DNA from: Candidatus Magnetocorallium paracelense
Lineage (GTDB): Bacteria; Nitrospirota; Thermodesulfovibrionia; Thermodesulfovibrionales; Magnetobacteriaceae
Reading direction: 5' to 3'
Assembly: GCA_029001845.1 (NCBI GenBank)
Contig: JAREWP010000030.1
Span: 1 to 64,000 of the forward strand
Length of the DNA stretch: 64,000 nucleotides
Shown: one piece after another, positions 51,231 through 59,980 of the stretch
Layout: every line of letters starts with the position of its first letter
How positions within the stretch are numbered: the first letter of the stretch is position 1
Position numbers and translations under genes: made by a program
The notes under the pieces: generated by a model
Seen by the model: the letters and a program-made list of their open reading frames with translations, nothing else
What the model was told of the DNA's origin: nothing
Database searches by the model: none

Positions 51231-53117
51231 ATGACGAGAAATACCTCTTTTTTTATAGCTCTGTTAGTAATTTGCGTTATTTTTTTACTGTCAAATATGA
51301 TTGTCAATACCTCGTTCAGGCATGTAAGAAAGGACCTTACTGAGGAGAAAATATATACTCTCTCAGAGGGTACAAAAAATATACTTTCCAATATTTCGCA
51401 AAATATTACACTCAAGTTTTATTACAGCAGAACAGAGGCTGCCGCCATCCCCTTTATCAATAATTACGCCACAAGAGTTCAGGACTTTCTTGAAGAGTAT
51501 AAAATCGCGGGACAGGGGAAAGTTATCGTTGAAATCTATGATCCCAGGCCCGATACGGAAGATGAAGAGTGGGCTGAAAAGTTCGGCCTTCAGTCCGTCC
51601 CCCTTCAGAGTTTCTCGGTTTATTTCGGACTTGCCGGCTTGAACGAATCGGGAGACGAAGATGTTATCTCTTTTTTTAATCCCAACAGAGAGGAATTTCT
51701 CGAATACGACATGACAAAACTTATTTATAATCTGAACAATCCCGAGAAAAAAATAATCGGATTAATCTCTTCTCTGAAACTGCTCGGTCAGGAGCGCAAC
51801 CCCTACGCACCGCCCGGTATGTTTAACAAGCAGGTCGAACCGTGGATATTTACTCAGGAACTGGAGCAGATATATGAGATCAGGGAAATCGGCGCCACTG
51901 TTAAAGATATCCCCGATGAAATCGACACACTTTTAATCGTGCATCCCAAACAGTTGCCTGACGAGACTCTCTTCGCCATAGATCAGTTTGTACTTAAAGG
52001 AGGCAGATCGCTCATATTTGTAGATCCCCACTGCGAAAACGATGCCCCCTCTCACGATCCCCAAAAACCCTATGAAGCCATGGTGGCGAAGAAGGATTCC
52101 GACCTGGAGAAACTCTTTAACGCCTGGGGAGTGGAGATGGTGAAAGGCAAGGTTATCGGAGATACAAATCTGTCGACGAATGTCAATACAGGGGAAAACA
52201 AAATCGCACCCTATATTGTATGGCTGGATCTTATGGAACAGAATATTGCAAGAGACGACGTCATTACGGGAAAACTGGAAAATATTCTTATGCCATACGC
52301 CGGTATTCTTAAAGCCGGAGAAAAGGAGGGAGTCACCTATACGCCTCTTGCCCAAACTACGGAAGACGCCATGGAGATAGACGCCTTTAAAATGAATTTC
52401 TCCAATCCCCTCTCGCTCCTTGAGGAATATGCTCCCGGAATGGAGAAGCAGACTCTCGCCATGCGCGTATCAGGGAAGTTTAAAACCGCCTTTCCCAATG
52501 GCAGGCCGATCAGCGAAGACAAAAAAAATCAAAGCGCCGGTGAAAAGCCTGTTACTGCGCTTAAAGAGAGCAGTGAAGAGGGAAACATTGTCATTGTCGC
52601 AGACGTCGACATGATTTCCGACAGATTTTCAGTGCGTATTCAGAACTTCCTTGGACAGAGGATAATGTTTCCCATAAACGACAATCTCAATTTTCTCTAT
52701 AATTCCATAGAGAATTTAACGGGCTCCAACGATCTCATAAGCATACGTTCAAGGGGAACATATACTCGTCCCTTTACAAAGGTAGAGGAGATCGAGAGAG
52801 CCGCAGAAGAGAGATGGAAGGATGAAGAGAGGCTTTTACAGCAGGAAGTAAATACAATAAATTCCCGCCTCACCGAGCTTATAAAACCTGGGGAAAAAGA
52901 TAAGAAACAGAGACTCAGTAAGGCGATTCAGAAGGAAATAAGCAAATACCGGGCGGAGAAGAAGAAGACTCAAAAAAAGCTTCGGGAAGTGAGAAGAAAA
53001 TTGAGAGAGGAGAAAGAGGCTCTCGGGAATAATCTCTTTGTTTTAAATACCTTTCTTATTCCTGCTTTTATCTGCTCTATCGGCATAATTATTTTTTTAA
53101 ACAAAAGAAGGAAATAA
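51231..53117 (+). CDS. GldG-like ABC accessory protein
   Basis: A 628-residue protein anchored by an N-terminal helix (FFIALLVICVIFLLSNMIV) and a C-terminal helix (FLIPAFICSIGIIIFL). The region after the first helix, VRKDLTEEKIYTLSEGTKNI and GKVIVEIYDPRPDTED, matches the ABC_transp_aux/GldG family. KGGRSLIFVDPHCENDAPSH lies in the central domain. Residues ~520-600 are a charged coiled coil. The extracytoplasmic domain between the helices would bind cargo or a partner. The gene follows the permease by 19 bases. Confidence 0.87.
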   Translation: MTRNTSFFIALLVICVIFLLSNMIVNTSFRHVRKDLTEEKIYTLSEGTKNILSNISQNITLKFYYSRTEAAAIPFINNYATRVQDFLEEYKIAGQGKVIVEIYDPRPDTEDEEWAEKFGLQSVPLQSFSVYFGLAGLNESGDEDVISFFNPNREEFLEYDMTKLIYNLNNPEKKIIGLISSLKLLGQERNPYAPPGMFNKQVEPWIFTQELEQIYEIREIGATVKDIPDEIDTLLIVHPKQLPDETLFAIDQFVLKGGRSLIFVDPHCENDAPSHDPQKPYEAMVAKKDSDLEKLFNAWGVEMVKGKVIGDTNLSTNVNTGENKIAPYIVWLDLMEQNIARDDVITGKLENILMPYAGILKAGEKEGVTYTPLAQTTEDAMEIDAFKMNFSNPLSLLEEYAPGMEKQTLAMRVSGKFKTAFPNGRPISEDKKNQSAGEKPVTALKESSEEGNIVIVADVDMISDRFSVRIQNFLGQRIMFPINDNLNFLYNSIENLTGSNDLISIRSRGTYTRPFTKVEEIERAAEERWKDEERLLQQEVNTINSRLTELIKPGEKDKKQRLSKAIQKEISKYRAEKKKTQKKLREVRRKLREEKEALGNNLFVLNTFLIPAFICSIGIIIFLNKRRK

Positions 53118-53124
53118 TATTGTT

Positions 53125-54246
53125 ATGAAAAACAACAAATTAATACTCCTCATAGGCATCTCCATTATACTGGGAGGGATATTTTTCTTCCTTTCGAAAA
53201 AATCCGACAAAGTCGACTCCGGCAGTGACATTACAGCCGGTATATTTTCGGCTCTCGATATCGAGAGTATTAAGGGGATAAAAATCGAAGATGCAGACAA
53301 CAGCGTTTTACTCTCTCTTAAAGAGGATATATGGACAGTTGAAAGCCTGGGGGGATATCCCGCAGATTACGGAAAAATACATGAGCTCGTTTTTTCCCTA
53401 ACTCGCTTATCACCGGGTCAGGTATTGACAAAGAGAAAGGAACTCTACAATAAGTTCGGACTCAATGCTCCGCCTGAAAAGGATGGCGGTTCGGTGGTCT
53501 TTTTTCTTGGGGTAGACGGTAACGAGCTCATGGGAATTATCTTGGGAAAAGAACGGGAAGCAGGCAATCAGAAAGGCGGAAGCGGCCAATATATTCGCTT
53601 TATGGACAGAGACGAGGTCTTCCTGATCGGAAGCGAAATCAATGCGCAGGCGGAAGGGAAATCGTGGCTGAAAAAAGAACTGACAAAGGTAAAGGAAGAG
53701 GAAATCGAATCGATTGTAATAGAGCATGGAGACGAAAGGGAAAACATAGTTCTGAAACGTGCAAAGAGAGAGGACGAACTGAAATTGGAAGGCGACAGGC
53801 CGACTGATAAGGAACTGAAGAATTACGAAATCAGCTCAATTGGGAGCGTCCTTCAAAATCTCATGCTGGAATCCGTTTACTCCGAGAATGATAGCGACCT
53901 GAAGAAGATCGACTTTAACATAACCTATATTGCCTCTCTCTTTAACGGAAGCGTTTACAGAATCGAATCAGGCGAAAAAGATAAAAAGTTCTATATAAAA
54001 ATCGGTATCGATTATATCACTCCCCTTGTAGAGGAAAAAGAGGAGAAAGAACCAGGAAAAGAAGGAGAGAATGAGGGAGAGGATAAACAACAACCCGAAC
54101 TTTTTCCGGAAGAGATGGAAGCAAAGGTTATGGAATCGAATACCTATTTTTCGGGATGGGTTTATGAAATACCATCTTACTCAGGCAATAAACTCGCAAA
54201 AAAACGAAGCGAACTCTTTGAGGAACGAAAAGAGGAGACGGAGTAA
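53125..54246 (+). CDS. DUF4340 domain protein
   Basis: A 373-residue protein with one N-terminal anchor (LILLIGISIILGGIFFFL) and an extracytoplasmic beta-rich body. The repeated pattern VLLSLKEDIWTVESLGGYPA and YGKIHELVFSLTRLSPGQVL is typical of DUF4340, which is regularly found after GldG-like genes. A Glu-rich low-complexity stretch lies near residues 300-325. It ends the operon, seven bases after the GldG-like gene. It is likely the last component of the exporter complex; molecular role unknown. Confidence 0.85.
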   Translation: MKNNKLILLIGISIILGGIFFFLSKKSDKVDSGSDITAGIFSALDIESIKGIKIEDADNSVLLSLKEDIWTVESLGGYPADYGKIHELVFSLTRLSPGQVLTKRKELYNKFGLNAPPEKDGGSVVFFLGVDGNELMGIILGKEREAGNQKGGSGQYIRFMDRDEVFLIGSEINAQAEGKSWLKKELTKVKEEEIESIVIEHGDERENIVLKRAKREDELKLEGDRPTDKELKNYEISSIGSVLQNLMLESVYSENDSDLKKIDFNITYIASLFNGSVYRIESGEKDKKFYIKIGIDYITPLVEEKEEKEPGKEGENEGEDKQQPELFPEEMEAKVMESNTYFSGWVYEIPSYSGNKLAKKRSELFEERKEETE

Positions 54247-54357
54247 TTACATTTCTTATAATTTTATTTTAACTCAGGATTACTCCTTGCTTTTAAGACT
54301 CTCTGAATTTGACCAACCCTTTTTGCTCGTCTCCATCTCTATTTAATTTAACAAACA

Positions 54358-55071
54358 ATGAAATCCGAAAATTCCAAAAGCAGACAAATAGAAGTAATGT
54401 TTTCCTCTATCGCCCATCGCTACGATTTTTTAAATCGTTTATTAAGCGGGGGCAGAGACAGATATTGGCGGGAAAAAGCAGTGGATCGTTTGAATCTCTT
54501 TCCGGGAGCGCGTTTTTTAGACCTTGCGGCAGGTACGGGAGACGTAGCGCTGGAAATTGCAAAAAGACAAGACAGTGATATGCGTATCCTGGCTTCCGAT
54601 TTGACGTTAAAAATGGCTGTTTTGGGAAGAAAAAAAATACTAAATCAAAACCTGGATCGCATAATTGAGTTCCACCTCTCTGCTGCCGAGAATCTGCCCT
54701 ATAAGGAGAAATCCTTCGACGGCGTAACCTGCGCCTTTGGTGTCAGAAATTTTGCCGATTATCATATCGGCATCAGCGAAATGACCAGAGTAACGAATAA
54801 AAACGGAAAAGTGGTTATACTGGAATTTACAACTCCCCAAAACAAACTCTTCCGCTCTTTGTACTACTTCTATTTTACGAGAATACTGCCCCTTATCGGC
54901 GGTATCATATCAGGTAATTTCGACGCTTACAGCTATTTGCCGGACTCTGTACTCTCCTTTCCTGACAGAGAAAAGCTAAAATCGATAATGGAAGAAGCGG
55001 GCCTAAAAGATGTAAGTTACAAAAACCTCACATTCGGCATAGTTTCCATACATGAGGGGACGAAGAGATAA
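54358..55071 (+). CDS. ubiE: demethylmenaquinone methyltransferase (UbiE/MenG)
   Basis: UbiE/MenG makes the final C-methylation in menaquinone (and ubiquinone) synthesis. Signatures: MFSSIAHRYDFLNRLLSGG, SAM-binding FLDLAAGTGDVALEIAKR, SFDGVTCAFGVRNFADYHIG, and ILEFTTPQNKLFRSLYYFYF. The 237-residue length is normal. The start ATG follows the DUF4340 gene by 111 bases. Since mqnB is nearby, menaquinone is the likely product, so MenG is the apt functional name. Confidence 0.93.
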   Translation: MKSENSKSRQIEVMFSSIAHRYDFLNRLLSGGRDRYWREKAVDRLNLFPGARFLDLAAGTGDVALEIAKRQDSDMRILASDLTLKMAVLGRKKILNQNLDRIIEFHLSAAENLPYKEKSFDGVTCAFGVRNFADYHIGISEMTRVTNKNGKVVILEFTTPQNKLFRSLYYFYFTRILPLIGGIISGNFDAYSYLPDSVLSFPDREKLKSIMEEAGLKDVSYKNLTFGIVSIHEGTKR

Positions 55072-55704
55072 ATGAATTGACAGGCATTGGTTACATCAAC
55101 TTAAAAACAGCAGTCAGCCATCCGCATTCAGCTATCAGCTCTCTGTTTTCAACGTATTGCCTGACAACAGGCGCATCACTTTTGGGTGAACCTTGTTTTT
55201 AACGTAAGGCATTCATTTTTCTTAGCTGACTGCTAAATTCTTTTTTACAGATCTATCCTTTCTCTACCCTCTTCAATGTCTTTTTTATCCTGCCCCCCTC
55301 ACTATATTCAGTATATTCAGAAACTTCATAGACATGCCCGGAAGAGTCGTCATTGACGACAATAAATTCTTTATAAAAATAAGAAAAAAAGCACACGCTT
55401 TTCCCTAAAAACCTACAACAGAAACGATTAGAACAAGTCCATACCGGTGGATCAAGCCAAAATGCAGTGATCTGTATGGATAGAGCATCCATAGTTAAAA
55501 GGCGGTGACTTTTTACTAAAAACTGTGATAGTATAAATTTTTTGGGATATAGCTTTGGTATAAGCCGAGCTTTAAATGAACAGGATGAATCAAATTCATC
55601 GCCATGCCTTAAAAGCATATCGGACATTAAATGCCAAATGAGCAACTTATTTCTGTTCAACGACTAAGAGTGTAATTCGTGCTTGACGCTGCATTGCCGG
55701 GATA
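55072..55704. other. intergenic region holding a repeat and a doubtful frame
   Basis: Besides the MITE-like copy 3, the segment 55253-55660 has a minus-strand open frame of 135 codons ending EYSEGGRIKKTLKRVEKG. Its composition (many Cys, Phe and Leu in no pattern) and lack of a ribosome site make it doubtful, although the last 40 residues look protein-like and may be a relic. The porin promoter should lie near 55,650-55,700. Confidence 0.35.
55101..55240. repeat. MITE-like repeat, copy 3
   Basis: Shares the block CATCACTTTTGGGTGAACC with copy 1 and is an almost exact reverse complement of copy 4 at 57051. Ends carry AGCAGTCAGC and GCTGACTGCT. It lies upstream of the porin gene. Confidence 0.8.
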
Positions 55705-57030
55705 GTGATTATGAGGTTAAACAATACAATTGTGTCTCGATATCTTTTTTATGTAATGATGTTTTTTCCCATGGTAATTACCTCTCCCTCAGATTTATGG
55801 TCCGAAGAGAAAGAGATTGCAGTTCAAACCATAATAGATGAAATCGATTATATAAAGAGAAAAATTAAGGAAGTTGAAGACCTCAAGGAGAGACTCGCCG
55901 AGTTAGAGAAGATACTCACGGAAAAAGAGTCACAGCCTGTAACAGCTGCATTCGTTACAGAGGAAGAGTCCGATGAATCCGGTATTAAGTTAGGCGCATG
56001 GCTTAGTTTTAATTATTCTTACCAGGACTGGAATAGGGAAGGCAGGTCAAGGGGCGGAGATATGGCCTTGGATTTTCTGGGATTGACTCTTAACGGTTCT
56101 CTGAATGATATGATATTGTCGACTGAATACAGATGGTATAGTTATATGGATGTGATTGTACAGGCTTGGATAGGTTATAATTTTAACGAGCACTGGCAGG
56201 GTCAGGTCGGTGTTATGAAGGTGCCCTTCGGACTCCTCCCTTATGACAGTCACAACTACTGGTTCGGAATTCCCTTTTATGTCGGACTTTCCGATAATTA
56301 CGATATGGGAGTTAAACTGACAGGCTCAAAAGATCCTTGGGATATTCGGCTGGCCTTTTTTAAAAATGAGGAGTGGGGAGATTCCTCAAATAAAGGAAGA
56401 TATACCATAGATATCATAAGGGAGAGCGATTCAGGTCAGTATAATGAGGATATAAACAGGTTTAATGCCCGTTTCGCTTATACATTCCATCATACAGATG
56501 GAAACAGGACGGAACTTGGTATCTCCGGACAAATCGGACAACTTTATAATAGTGAAACAGATGAATCCGGAAGTCACTGGGCCGGTGCATTGCACTTAAA
56601 CGGATTCTACGGCCCATATAACCTGATGCTTCAGGCTGCAAGATATGAATATAATCCTGAAAATCCCGATGGAGTCAGTAACAATACCGTATTGGTCGGC
56701 GGTTTTGAAGACACCAATCTCCTGGCGTCCAAAGGCATGGTCTATTCAGCCGGATTGAGTTATGACCTGCCTGTCAACTGGGGGCCGATCAGTAAATTGA
56801 CCTTTTATAACGACAACAGCTTCCTGGTCAAAGATGAAAATGATTTCAACGATTCTCAACTGCATGCCCTCGGACTCATGGTCACTGCAGAACCTGTCTA
56901 TACATTTATAGATTTTTATATGAGCAGAAATATGGTCTGGCTCGGTGGTGAAAACAATCCCATGGCCGAAGGAGTGTCAGACGCTGACTGGAATACCCTC
57001 TTTAATATCAACTTTGCCTATTACTATTGA
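55705..57030 (+). CDS. outer-membrane porin with N-terminal coiled coil
   Basis: A signal-like N-terminus (YLFYVMMFFPMVITSPS) is followed by a coiled coil (EIDYIKRKIKEVEDLKERLA), as in porins tied to the cell wall. Then come alternating strands with many Tyr, Trp and Gly, such as LGAWLSFNYSYQDW and MKVPFGLLPYDSHNYWFG. The chain ends with aromatic residues (FNINFAYYY), the signal for barrel assembly. At 441 residues a 16- to 18-strand barrel is expected. Substrate unknown. The gene lies between two inverted copies of a repeat, which is unusual for a porin. Confidence 0.8.
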   Translation: MIMRLNNTIVSRYLFYVMMFFPMVITSPSDLWSEEKEIAVQTIIDEIDYIKRKIKEVEDLKERLAELEKILTEKESQPVTAAFVTEEESDESGIKLGAWLSFNYSYQDWNREGRSRGGDMALDFLGLTLNGSLNDMILSTEYRWYSYMDVIVQAWIGYNFNEHWQGQVGVMKVPFGLLPYDSHNYWFGIPFYVGLSDNYDMGVKLTGSKDPWDIRLAFFKNEEWGDSSNKGRYTIDIIRESDSGQYNEDINRFNARFAYTFHHTDGNRTELGISGQIGQLYNSETDESGSHWAGALHLNGFYGPYNLMLQAARYEYNPENPDGVSNNTVLVGGFEDTNLLASKGMVYSAGLSYDLPVNWGPISKLTFYNDNSFLVKDENDFNDSQLHALGLMVTAEPVYTFIDFYMSRNMVWLGGENNPMAEGVSDADWNTLFNINFAYYY

Positions 57031-57050
57031 GATTGACAGTTAATCTACTA

Positions 57051-57184
57051 AAAAAAGCATTTAGCAGTCAGCTAAGAAAAATCAATGCCTTACGTTAAAA
57101 ACAAGGTTCACCCAAAAGTGATGCGCCTGTTGTCAGGTAATATGAGGAAAACAGAGAGCTGATGGCTGAATGCTGTTTTTTGGG
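57051..57184. repeat. MITE-like repeat, copy 4 (inverted relative to copy 3)
   Basis: Begins AGCATTTAGCAGTCAGCTAA and continues with GGTTCACCCAAAAGTGATG, the reverse complement of copy 3. It starts 21 bases after the porin stop and ends about 45 bases before the start of the first kinase gene. Confidence 0.8.
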
Positions 57185-57229
57185 TTTATAGTTAACGTAC
57201 TTAAGCCGTACACTGTAAACCTTTTTAGC

Positions 57230-59980
57230 ATGACAAAATCTACAACTAAACTTGCCTTAAAATACCGTTCATATATCCTGACTGCAGGAATTATACTATT
57301 TTTTGTAGCCCTCCTGGTTACGGCTTATCAATATTTAATTCAAAGGAAACAGGAAATAGCCCATATCAGGGAAATCGTAATAGGCAGGGCTTATGAAGTT
57401 GAATCCCTGATAAAGGCCACAAAGGATCGAGTCACGGAGATCCATCACTTTACCCTGGAACAGTTTTCCAAAGAGAAGAAGCTGCCGCTCTCTCCAATGA
57501 TGTCAGATTTTAAAGATAGAGCTGACGGTGAGTATTTCAGTCTTTTCCCTAAGGGATACCAAACATACTATGAACAATTCGGATTAATATACGGGAAAGG
57601 TTCTTTTAACAACAGAGACGCCTCCTTCTATAGCGAAATAAATGCCCTTATCGCCTTACTGCCCATGCTGAAGGTCACCAGAGAGATTACTCCGCACCTG
57701 CCATGGATATATTACTATTCAGATAAACGGATATCCGCTGTAAATCCGGGTAGTGTCATAGATGATTTTTTACAGGCAATAGGCATGGGTTTTACGGAGT
57801 TTTATAATCGTGCATATATGGCTGAGTGGTGGAAACAATCTCTGCCTGAAACCAATCCTGAAGGGAATTCGAGCTGGACAAAGATATACCTTGATGACGC
57901 CGGCAAGGGGTTAATGATCACATATGCAATACCGTTAAGAGTTAACGGCGAATTCAGAGGGGTTGTCGCCGGAGATGTGACTCTCGATTTTTTAAGTAAC
58001 ACACTTCGCAGAAGCGAATACTCCAATGGATTATTTTTAATCGTCAGCGATCATTCCGAGGTGCTCGGCAGTACAGGCGGAGAAAGAGAGAGGATCAACT
58101 CATTGAGTGATCTGTTACCAGGCTCATTAGCAAAGAGAGATATAGATTTCCATGGTAAAGATGAATTATATCACATTCGTGAGGAGGGCTACAATCTATT
58201 CTTCCTTCCATTAAACCAGGCGCCATGGTATATTGTATTTATCCTTCCCGAGTCCGACATAATCTGGGAGATGCTTCCGTCATTCGCCATTCATCATGTC
58301 ATTCTAATCATATTGTTCACTCTCCTCATAACAGGCTATATATTTATAGAAAAGACATATATAAAGCCGGCCATCTCCCTTGTGGAGCATATAGAGCATG
58401 AAGCGAAAGACAGGCCCTTAAAACGCCCCAAGGTTCCCGGAATATGGGTAGAATGGTTTGACCAGGTATCCGACACTTTTAATGAAAGAAGGGAATTGAA
58501 CAGGGGGCTGGAGAAACGTGTCGAAGAGAGGACTAAGGAGCTGAGGACGGCCAAATCGAAGGCGGAGGAAGCCAGCACGGCTAAGAGTCAGTTTCTTGCC
58601 GGTATGAGCCATGAGTTGCGCACCCCGTTAAACGCCATCCTTGGATTTAATCAATTGATGCTGCGCGATTCAGATGTATGTGAAACACATCGCGATAACC
58701 TTGAGATTATCAACCGCAGCGGCGAACATCTCCTGTCACTGATAAACGATATACTTGACATGTCAAAGATAGAGGCCGGACGTATGACTCTCGAACCTGT
58801 CAACTTTGATCTGCTTTCCACCCTCGACTCCGTAGAGGAGATGTTCAGGGCGCAAACTGAGAAGAAAGGTCTCGAATTTACGATTCTCCGTGACGGAGAA
58901 CTACCGCAATATATATGTACGGACGAGAGAAAACTCCGTCAGACGCTTATAAACCTTTTGAGTAATGCCCTTAAATTCACCAACAAGGGGGGAATCGTTC
59001 TGCACGTCCTCTTGGATAAGGAGCGAGATAATACTATCTCTTTTGGGGTGGAAGATACGGGACCGGGTATTCCTTCTCCGGAGCTGGAAATGATATTCGA
59101 ACCCTTTGTCCAGACATCGACAGGCCAAAAAAACAAAGAGGGGACAGGGCTTGGATTGTCCATAAGCCGTCAATTTGTCCAATTAATGAGGGGGGATTTA
59201 AAAGTATTGAGCAAAGAGGGAAAAGGCAGTATTTTTGAATTCACAATAGTGTTCGATTTGCCTGATATGGAACAGATCGAAAGGCAAAAAACCGCACAAA
59301 GAGTTGTCGGAATATCTTCTGATCAAAGGGAGTATCGTATACTGATAGTGGAAGATAATGAGATGAACCGAACCCTACTACATCGACTCCTCGATACAGT
59401 AGGATTCAAGACACATACGGCCGGCAATGGAATAGAGGCGATAGAACAATTTAATACATGGCGTCCTCATTTGATATGGATGGATATGCAGATGCCCATA
59501 ATGGACGGATACGAGGCGACAAGACGTATAAAGGCGTCCCCAAAGGGGAGTGAAACTCCGATTATCGCCCTTACTGCAAGCGTATTCGAGGAAGATAAAG
59601 ATGAGGTATTTTCAGCAGGATGTGACGACTTTCTGCGTAAACCGTTCAAAGAGATGGAGATATTCAATTTATTGAGTAAGTACCTGGGGGTGAGATATAC
59701 ATATGAAGAAATCGGAGTAGAGGAATATGATAATATAAGAGAAAGTGAAAGTGAAATAGTGCGCCTGAATGTGGAGGCCCTGTCCGCCCTGCCCGGGGAC
59801 GTACTGGTCGAGTTAAACGAAAATGTCCAGGAGATTAATCTTGAAGGAGTGGGAAAAGCGATCGATCGTATAGGCGAGATCGATGAAACGCTTAAAAAGG
59901 AGCTCTTAAAACTGCTTAAAGAGTTTCGTTTCGATACATTACAGTTGCTTTTAAAGAAGATCGATGACGATAGCATATAA
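57230..59980 (+). CDS. hybrid histidine kinase with extracytoplasmic sensor
   Basis: From the ATG at 57230 (MTKSTTKLALKYRSYI) the protein has 916 residues. A helix near 14-36 is followed by a ~320-residue periplasmic domain of the Cache type, then a second helix (IILFTLLITGYIFIEKTYI) near 360. HisKA has His461 in GMSHELRTPLNAILGF. The ATPase has FSFGVEDTGPGIP-like ligands (VEDTGPGIP, GTGLGLSISRQF). A receiver near 702-820 has Asp752 in LIWMDMQMPIMDGYEATR. A ~95-residue tail follows. The frame is open to 57170 but that part is repeat DNA. It overlaps the next gene by 17 bases. Confidence 0.9.
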   Translation: MTKSTTKLALKYRSYILTAGIILFFVALLVTAYQYLIQRKQEIAHIREIVIGRAYEVESLIKATKDRVTEIHHFTLEQFSKEKKLPLSPMMSDFKDRADGEYFSLFPKGYQTYYEQFGLIYGKGSFNNRDASFYSEINALIALLPMLKVTREITPHLPWIYYYSDKRISAVNPGSVIDDFLQAIGMGFTEFYNRAYMAEWWKQSLPETNPEGNSSWTKIYLDDAGKGLMITYAIPLRVNGEFRGVVAGDVTLDFLSNTLRRSEYSNGLFLIVSDHSEVLGSTGGERERINSLSDLLPGSLAKRDIDFHGKDELYHIREEGYNLFFLPLNQAPWYIVFILPESDIIWEMLPSFAIHHVILIILFTLLITGYIFIEKTYIKPAISLVEHIEHEAKDRPLKRPKVPGIWVEWFDQVSDTFNERRELNRGLEKRVEERTKELRTAKSKAEEASTAKSQFLAGMSHELRTPLNAILGFNQLMLRDSDVCETHRDNLEIINRSGEHLLSLINDILDMSKIEAGRMTLEPVNFDLLSTLDSVEEMFRAQTEKKGLEFTILRDGELPQYICTDERKLRQTLINLLSNALKFTNKGGIVLHVLLDKERDNTISFGVEDTGPGIPSPELEMIFEPFVQTSTGQKNKEGTGLGLSISRQFVQLMRGDLKVLSKEGKGSIFEFTIVFDLPDMEQIERQKTAQRVVGISSDQREYRILIVEDNEMNRTLLHRLLDTVGFKTHTAGNGIEAIEQFNTWRPHLIWMDMQMPIMDGYEATRRIKASPKGSETPIIALTASVFEEDKDEVFSAGCDDFLRKPFKEMEIFNLLSKYLGVRYTYEEIGVEEYDNIRESESEIVRLNVEALSALPGDVLVELNENVQEINLEGVGKAIDRIGEIDETLKKELLKLLKEFRFDTLQLLLKKIDDDSI

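Noticed and set aside
55253-55660. A 135-codon minus-strand frame between the repeat and the porin
   Set aside because: Irregular composition and no ribosome site; only the last ~40 residues look protein-like, so it is described as a doubtful relic rather than a gene.
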